Shown one piece after another: positions 57,674 to 64,000 of a DNA stretch of 64,000 nt. The position numbers and the translations under genes were made by a program. Source of the DNA: Polytrichum commune (Eukaryota; Streptophyta; Polytrichopsida; Polytrichales; Polytrichaceae); assembly GCA_950295325.1 (NCBI GenBank), contig OX485806.1, positions 4,526,001 through 4,590,000 on the forward strand, read 5' to 3'. Every line of letters begins with the position of its first letter. Within the stretch, counting starts at the first letter, position 1. The notes under the pieces are model-generated. The model had not been told where the DNA came from. It worked only from the letters and a program-made list of their open reading frames with translations, and did not search any database.

Positions 57674-58141
57674 GAAGTTGGTAGGATTGTGTTAGCATGA
57701 TTATAGTGTAAACTGTAATTCGACGAATATATATTACTCATATGTGTGCTCCTCAAACTTGGGGCAAAGTTTGGGTAGAACTTGCGAATGCTATATTGTT
57801 TGGGGTTGGATGAATATCCATTTACTATATTTCAATACAGTTGTGAAGTTCATTTTTTTTATTAAGTTTGGGACTAAATTTTCCATTGAAGAAAAATGCA
57901 TTTATTGCATGCACTTTGTATGTTGCAATGTCTATATTTTATTGACCATGCTAATAATAGAAATCATTTTATATGTTTCTTGGGTGAAACTAGTTTGGAG
58001 TGCTCTACCCAAAGTGTTTTTGTAGATGAAGTTGGTGTTGAGTGCTCTACCACATGTGCTTATGTCCACACATAATAGATTTGGGATATTAGAACATATA
58101 ATATATTTGAGATCGTTCTCAATATAGTTTCGGAACACGGA

Positions 58142-59035
58142 ATGTTGTTTGATCCATATATTAATTTGAGACTAGAGAAAGTCTCAATTTAACGAATATA
58201 GTGTTAGTTGTGAATGTGAAATTGAAAGTCTTGTGATTGGATCGGTGTGTGGATGTCCTAGAGTTGTTACCACTGTGGAAGTGGGAAGTGGGAGTGTTGT
58301 TGTTAATGTGGAGTTGTGATTCAGGAGTGTGAAACTCTTGAATTGAATCGCATGTGTTTTATGCATGGATTGTGAACAGTCTTATATGGAGTTATATGGA
58401 CAGTGTCTTAAGGTTCTAAGAAAAGTTACAGTCAATGTGGAGACAGTGAATGTCCCTAATTCGGAGTAAGTTAAGAGGAAATTCATTTTATCCTACTCTT
58501 GTGAAGGGAGTAAGGATTAGTTGTGTGACTTCAACTTCTTGTGAAGGAGCCAGTGACGAATAGGAGAGTGAGAAACTCTCAGTCACCCTCACAAGTGGAA
58601 TGTGAAGTTCCACTGTGGGTAATTATGTAAGTAATCCTTGAGAATTCCATAAGAGAAATAATAAATGATACTCTCGGGAAGAGAGTGAGAACTTGAAGTG
58701 TAAGAGATTGCATGGATTATGATTGAATTTGTGTCTGAGTGTAGACACCAGGAATTTCCTGTGAAAGGAAATTAGATCTCCAGTCCGGGGTTAACTTATG
58801 AAATCTAATTCCTTGACTGAGTAAAGTTTTCTCAATTAAGTGAGAGGAAGAAATCTTAAAGTTCTCATTGGAGTGTGAATCTCCTGAGAAGGGAGTCACA
58901 TTTATTCAAACCAAGCCTGAGTAGATCGTGCAAGGTAAGAATAAAATATCTATCTCTGTGAAGGAGTATATATCATCATCTTTGTTACACCGAGACTTTC
59001 TCTTGTGTCAAATTAATATATAGACCATAACAACA
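58142..59035. repeat. Segment bounded by inverted copies of the 60-bp terminal motif
   Basis: The left end has TGTTGTTTGATCCATATATT and AGAGAAAGTCTC, then AACGAATATAGTGTT. The right end carries the near-complement (GAGACTTTCTCTTGT, AATATATAGACCATAACAAC). Similar single ends occur near 20325, 25394 and 52738. It could be a non-autonomous element, but I see no target duplication. Confidence 0.5.
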
Positions 59036-59720
59036 TGGCCTAATGGTGGGAAATTAATTGCTCGTCATGAATTAAGTAAAATAACCAAGATTCCATTTCG
59101 ATCTCGAGCAGTTCACTCATCAGTGAATCCCCCTTAACCCTGTTGGATTTAAGGAGGAGATGTCTACATATATTGGATCTTTCCTGTGAAAGGTCATAAT
59201 GCTTTTATTGTTTAATATGAGAGGCTTGTGACTCTCAGCGTTATTACTACTTGAGACAACATGAGAATATGTTACGTTAATAGTGAACTGAACTTAGGGA
59301 GTGAATTTTGAATCACGAGACAGACAAAGAGATAGATATCTCATTAAGATCATGAGCCATTTAATTAATATGACCCTCAAAGAACTGTTTGAAGAATTAA
59401 TAAGAGATCTATCTGCTGGAGTTTTCCTGGGAAGGGAATAAAACCATTCTTATTAGTGTATAAATGCTGCGAGAAGCAGACGAGAGAATTCTGTAATTTC
59501 ACTGTGAACGGAGATTCGATAACCCACCCGGTAGTTGAGTCTGCCGTCGTCTTTTCTGTTTGATAAAGTTAACTCTAATGAGCAAGAGGGATAATATCGT
59601 GATTTGGTTCGAATTTAAATCTCATGAGAAAGGAGAGATCTTCATCAACTCAGATACCATGTAGTTCAGGCGAGAGCAGGTTCAAGAGTGATGTATTCCT
59701 GTGAAGGGAGTTTAAATACT
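58491..59720 (+). ncRNA. Array of about a dozen stem-loops with GNGAA loops (candidate structured RNA)
   Basis: Loops GTGAA, GAGAA or GGGAA start at about 58501, 58570, 58602, 58676, 58761, 58886, 58958, 59186, 59253, 59429, 59471, 59626 and 59701. Clear examples: GAGAGT/ACTCTC around GAGAA; ACTCTC/GAGAGT around GGGAA; AATTTCCT/AGGAAATT around GTGAA; GTGGAAT/GTTCCAC around GTGAA. Stems differ in sequence while the loop and a U-G, U-A or C-G closing pair recur. Two or three of the listed sites fold weakly. There is no open reading frame across the array. Whether it is transcribed is unknown. Confidence 0.55.
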
Positions 59721-60169
59721 TGGTGAGTGCCGAGTCACCGAAGCCGAATTTTGCATGAACCCTGGAGAAAGAATCTTCCTGGTGTAAATCATCCCTGCCC
59801 GAGAGAGCGAAGCCCTTTCTCTGCGATGGGAAAGAGATGCTCCAGGCAGCCACTTCTGTGTTGGGAACTTTGCTTGACCTGATTGGAAGGAGAGGATTTT
59901 GAAGCTTCGATTGACCATGAGATCTCATGGAATGTGTAACTTGTGGAGAGAGAGGTTGTGAGATTGTGACACCTTGTGTAGGTGATCGGAGGAATTTGCT
60001 TCGCGGAGAATCGGTGCACAAGAGACGAGCAGAATCGGTGAAAAGAAGGTTGCGCGTGAAAGGAAGGAGCTGGGAAGAAAGAGGGCGCACATATAACCCA
60101 TATCGTTTGCGGGAGTGACCAAGGGCAGGTATAAAGGCTAACCCTTCCCAGTGGCTAATGTGTCTAAAC

Positions 60170-60300
60170 GCTTCTCACGACACAAGACTGTCTACTGGTT
60201 ACTAGACTGTCTATTTGGCTACTCAGACTGTCTACTTGGCATTGGTGACTTGACTGTCTACTTGAGGCTCTGGTTCTAGACTCTAGACTCGTGACACTGA
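60170..60300 (+). repeat. Short tandem repeat based on GACTGTCTAC
   Basis: Five irregular units of AGACTGTCTA(C/T)T with spacers such as TGGTTACT and TGGCTACTC. Nothing else was recognised at 59721-60640, where open frames are short and lack domains. Confidence 0.7.
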
Positions 60301-60717
60301 CTCAGGCCGATTAAGACGCTTAGGACTCGTTCGCTTAGGACTCGGTCCCGGTTACTCGTTACTAGACTTTTGGTGAGTAAAACAAGATGATAATTTATTT
60401 TATGAATACTTAGACTCTTTATAAGTTAAGTAACCCCTACCAGTGGTCACTAAGTATAAATGAGAAAGTGAAACCTAGGTTAATTGACTGTCAAAAGCAT
60501 TTCATAATCATTTCAACCTATCAATTAATCTTATTATGACACACTAAAGTTACACCTGACACTTATTTGGTTTTCCCTGGGGTTTTTTGAGAGTATGAAC
60601 CCAAACCTAAAAACCTAACTACACTCCTTCACCGAGCTCTCACCCCCTTCACTGGTTGCTCAAACTCCTTGTCTTCCTCGCATCGCTTCCTTCTGGTGTG
60701 ATGAGGATGTCTCTACA

Positions 60718-61232
60718 TTAATCCTTTTCAATTTCTTGTCTTTGAGCTGCACTACTTTGCTTGCGCTTCACCTCTTCAAGCCGTAGTTTGTCCGTCATCA
60801 AAACTGTAGCTTCTCGAAGTTGTTTCACCCTTGCAGCCACATAATCAGACATTCATGAGGTGGTATTGGGTGAACTACACCTCCAACATCCAGAACTATT
60901 TCCAGAACCCGTGGGCTCACTGGGGTGAGTGGTTTGGAGAGAAAGGTGTCTCTTCACCCGAGCATGTGGAGTAGTGACTGGAGCTGCAACGGCGACCGGA
61001 ACAGCAACCGCAACCGCAACATCGCATGTTTGGAGCATCTGTGTCCAACACAACAAAGGACTATATGATATTAGAAACCCTAGGATGAAACAAAACTACA
61101 AAAATGGGATTCAAGTGGAAAATGAATTACCTTAGGGCATGGAGATGTCACTTCGGCGAAGTCGGAGTTAGCATCCGGAGCACGTTGTCGACGAGGTGGA
61201 GTGGCAATATAGTTCTTAGGTCGCGTATGGAA
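60718..61232 (-). CDS. Probable 3' exons of the second FCP1-like locus
   Basis: Three stretches look coding on the minus strand. About 61232-61132 reads RPKNYIATPPRRQRAPD up to an AAG-GTAATT donor, resembling the RRLRMDARP part of the gene at 26400-26753. About 61038-60881 has an alanine/valine run and ends at a GTGTAG donor. About 60852-60718 reads MSDYVAARVKQLREA and ends in a K/E/Q-rich tail, as the first locus does. The joins are not certain, since exon phases between the last two do not match simply. Confidence 0.4.
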
Positions 61233-61528
61233 TGGGGAATGTTGTTACGATACAAGAAGATAAGATTGCATGGAAGAAGGACATTATGTGCAAGAGGAGC
61301 CCGTGGGTTGGCCCGTAGTAAAGTTGAACATGTGCAACAAGAATGAATTATAGCCGACTAAGTCCTACATATTAAAATTCGTCATAACAACCATAATGCC
61401 CAAGAACACAACTAACAATATCCAAGAGGTATGATACAATCATTGAATCAACTACAACCTTGCCACGGGTGAACACCCGTGGGAAACTGCCAGACGTTCA
61501 TTGTGGTTGTAAATAGCCGGGTATTCTC

Positions 61529-61865
61529 CTCGGGGGGGGCAGTGTGTTAAAAAGTTAAGGATATAGGTGCGAACAACCACTATTTTATAGGGGGGTATTA
61601 CTTTCAATTCTCTTCTTTTTTTCACATGCTATCATTATGTAAATTTCTACTTTGGGTTAATAGAAAAATGGCTTGCATTACTTATAATTCCAAATTACCT
61701 ATTATTCCATACCCTATAGTACTTTAAAGATGTCCAGTGCCATTTTTGATACCCTATATTACTCTTAAGCCCAATTATAATTTTTTGCTCCCATGTTTTT
61801 AAAATATCCTATCATTTGTTCGCACGTATATTGCTACTCCAACCAATGACTACCCCCCCCCCGAG
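61529..61865. mobile_element. 337-bp hAT-like MITE, inverted copy, with 8-bp duplication GTATTCTC
   Basis: Same ends and same length as 22375-22711 but in opposite orientation. Perfect duplications GTATTCTC lie at 61521-61528 and 61866-61873. The two copies differ at few positions, so both insertions are fairly recent. Confidence 0.9.
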
Positions 61866-62069
61866 GTATTCTCTAACACCGCAATGTTGCAAAATAGTAG
61901 ATTCCCAGTGGGATACATTCATGACCATAACATGTTTGCATGAAGAAATCCACAAAACCAAAACAAGTTTCAAATGAAGGTGAAAGCCAACAAAGTTTCA
62001 GTTCCACTTAAGTCAAATAAAATGTACACTAAGTGCACATGTGCATTATCGGCATCTCCAATAGGGGGT

Positions 62070-63285
62070 CTACATAGACATCTGCGCCTCTGGAACTATA
62101 CGGGCAGAATTCAGTATTTTATGTCTAGCTAATGCATGCTTATAAATCTGAGAACTTGGTAGCTCTAGATTGAAGGGTCCCTGGCCCGATGGATAAGGGT
62201 TGCTCCCCACAAAATCTGGCACATACTGTTGAAAACTCAAGAGCCTTTGCAGGTAATTATGCAGAGTATCCAAGCCTTGGTTTGACAGAAAAGGGGGAGG
62301 GTTAACGTAGCTGCCGGGAGGATTTGGGATGCATTTGTAAGGGGAGTCATCAACAAGTAATGTAGTTCTAGGAGAGGGTTGCTTCATATGCGGCACTGGA
62401 TGCATCCGGCTCCACTCAAAAAATGCGCACAAGTCCTTCATGAAGAAGCTTGAATCAACATTCATAGGACTAGGAAGATTTTGTCCACTCTCATCTTCCA
62501 GAGTGTGACACATTTCTTGCCCAAACACAAACTCGGGATGTCTACAACCTTTGAAGAAGTGTCGGACAATTGGCTGGAGATTCTTCATAAGCTTCGACGA
62601 CCAGATGACAATATGGAAGTTTGAAAGAATAAAACGCAGAAAGCGTCCCAGTCCTTTCCTAGGTATGAGTGTCGCAACCCTTGCTAGCCGTAGATGCCGA
62701 TGGACGCCTCACTTGCCCCATTCAGGCCAGTATTGACAAAGTTATGCCTGTTTGAACCTTGGCAGTCCTGGGAATCACTCCCAGGCACTGCTGCACCAGG
62801 GCGCTGTCCCGGGGCAGCGCCCCATTCAAATTGCCATAACTCCTAGCTCACACCTCCGATTGAGGTGTTCTTGAGCATTCTAGAATTACCACGCCATGAG
62901 CTACGCATAGCTCATGGCCTCACCCTTGTGCCTCCTAGTCTCCGTGGGTGGGAGGCGTTCCCAACGCCCGGGGCCCTCACCCACACTAGGATCACTTGGG
63001 CCCTCTCACCAACGGCGCCACAAGTCCCGGGTGTCACTCCAGGGTCCCCCTTGTGCCCATGGTGTTTCGGGCACTCCTCATGGAGAGGTGCGTGACAATG
63101 AGGGCACTATATGAGAGAAAGAGTGGAGCCAACTCCCCAGTTATGAGGGGGCTATGTTGTGATTCAAGAGTCTTCCTGGTGTAGACATTGTCGCACTTTG
63201 TTGACCTCACAAGGATCCCATTGACATCCAGCACTAACCATATCTTCTCTCTCCGATGGACAACAATGCTTGGAGAGGTGAGGAT
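62070..63285 (-). pseudogene. Second FCP1/NIF-like gene, exon split by a solo LTR
   Basis: Acceptor TCATCGCCAG precedes 63285. The exon reads ILTSPSIVVHRREK then WLVLDVNGILVRSTKC, is interrupted at 63097, and resumes at 62664 with GLGRFLRFIL, VIWSS and LLVDDSPYKCI to the stop at 62070. Ignoring the LTR and one copy of its 5-bp duplication, the frame is continuous (783 nt), so the insertion is the only break. Motif I again has DxNG rather than DxDG. Identity to the 26864-27676 paralogue is clear but moderate. The gene is disrupted unless the LTR is spliced out. Confidence 0.8.
62670..63097 (-). mobile_element. Solo LTR (428 bp, internally deleted) with ATGAG duplication
   Basis: Ends TGTCGCAACC and GCGTGACA are the complement of the chromovirus LTR, and most of the LTR's first ~410 bp aligns in reverse orientation. 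The stretch corresponding to about 545 bp near the LTR's 3' part is missing. ATGAG flanks both sides (62665-62669 and 63098-63102). It is more diverged than the LTRs at 33.5-45.9 kb, so it belongs to an older or shorter subfamily. Confidence 0.88.
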
Positions 63286-63514
63286 CTGGCGATGACAAAA
63301 TTGAGTGTCATTCCAGAGGATTTTTATCTAAGGAAACAATAGATTGGGTAGACATGAGTATGCATTTGCAAGATGAAAGAATGCCTACACATTTATTAAT
63401 TAGTTTTGCGACTTAGGGTAGAATATCGTACCAAAGGAGGTATTTCGTCATTGGCTATATGACATGTGACCAAATGCACACACGACATATGAGATCCACA
63501 TGTTCAAACCCATA

Positions 63515-63640
63515 CTCTCCCACGGGTGAACGTCCGTGGACACAATATCAAAGAGCCCTGATAGAAGTATTAGTCATGACAATACAATTTGTGTGGAAAT
63601 AAAAAAATATAAACCGGTGGACCCACGGGTGAACACCCGT
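63515..63640. repeat. CACGGGTGAACACCCGTG palindromes (two copies)
   Basis: Near 63521 the copy reads CCACGGGTGAACGTCCGTGG and near 63623 CCCACGGGTGAACACCCGTG. Another lies near 61456 and variants near 21964, 22150 and 22719. The sequence context differs at each, apart from the shared ACGGGTG arms. Confidence 0.8.
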
Positions 63641-63677
63641 GGGACCAAGTTCATTCAAATAACACTACATATGATAC

Positions 63678-63991
63678 CTTGAGCTTGGTTTAGGGGGGGA
63701 TCCACAGCATGTACAGGGTCGTCATGAGAACTTGGTGGAATGACATCCCCTTCTGCCGCAACCAACACCTGTTGCAAAGAGACTTTTAGGAACCATGAGG
63801 ACTTTGCTTCCAAGCTGAACACACAATTGCAATGGGAGAGGGGTATATCTTACCATTTCGGACAATGCCGGATGAGCCCCAGCAAAACGACCGACATGAG
63901 GGCTTGAGGACTCAGCAGCTGCAATATGGACTTCGCTCCTTGGAGACTCTGGCACTCCACTAATGTCAATGATCTCCAAGGTAGAGTCCAA
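63678..63991 (-). CDS. Probable upstream exons of the second FCP1-like gene
   Basis: Exon 63991-63854 (or extending past the window edge) reads LEIIDISGVPESPRSEV and ends ATG then GTAAGA. Exon 63768-63678 has acceptor TTTGCAACAG, reads VLVAAEGDVIPPSS and ends at GTATCA. The first junction is phase 0 but the second exon ends in phase 1, which does not fit the FCP1 exon directly, so another small exon between 63678 and 63285 is expected. The function of this N-terminal part is unknown. Confidence 0.45.
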
Positions 63992-64000
63992 AACACTATC

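Noticed and set aside
58487-59720. Hairpin array explained as the terminal repeat of a copia element
   Set aside because: I found no TG...CA pair, primer site or second LTR matching this interval. It is left as a candidate structured RNA rather than assigned to a retroelement.
59650-60090. Minus-strand open frame of about 146 codons with FTRNLLFTDSARLLCTD
   Set aside because: It overlaps other frames of similar length, has no known motif and no splice context, and follows the hairpin-rich region.

Overview
The window is nuclear DNA of a green-lineage plant. It has several spliced genes with GT-AG introns, a TIR-NB-ARC-LRR resistance gene, a chromodomain-bearing Ty3/gypsy element, initiator-Met-tRNA primer sites for retroelements and plant-type TTTAGGG repeats. 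I cannot place it more finely. The gene content (DUF7869-type proteins, FCP1-like proteins with a DxNG motif, large unknown proteins) would fit a bryophyte, fern or streptophyte alga better than a crop plant, but that is a guess.

Left part, about 1-25.4 kb, AT-rich. It opens with a 610-bp arm that recurs inverted at about 25394-26003. Decayed transposon genes and small non-autonomous elements follow: three TA-flanked MITEs, a foldback with near-8-bp duplications, a Mutator-like foldback with a perfect 9-bp duplication, and a hAT-like MITE with an 8-bp duplication. The main gene is a seven-exon disease-resistance-type gene at 9475-19149. Its exon phases all match and give an open frame of 1514 codons. 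It encodes two ZF-HD-like zinc modules, TIR, NB-ARC, LRRs, a DQGWSD-motif domain and a ZZ zinc finger.

Middle part, 25.4-50 kb, GC-richer. On the minus strand lie a K/E-tailed two-exon gene, an FCP1-like phosphatase-domain gene and a large unknown gene (called G here) with a ParB-like motif. G is present in three partial copies (A 29.2-32.6, B 40.6-44.0, C 45.9-49.5 kb), separated by a complete LTR retrotransposon and a solo LTR. Its 5' end survives only in copy C and its 3' end only in copy A. A 20-bp palindrome, TTTGGGTCGNNCGACCCAAA, occurs about 40 times between 28.1 and 54.4 kb, in introns, exons and tandem arrays.

Right part, 50-64 kb. It starts with simple repeats, interstitial telomere repeats and a palindrome-rich array. 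An intact two-exon DUF7869-type gene (54584-57673) follows; it looks like the intact relative of the relics at 0.6-1.7 and 21 kb and of the fragments fused to copies A and B. At 58.49-59.72 kb there are about a dozen hairpins with unrelated stems but GNGAA loops. Last comes a second FCP1-like locus, whose catalytic exon is split by a solo LTR of the same family as the 33.5-40.6 kb element.
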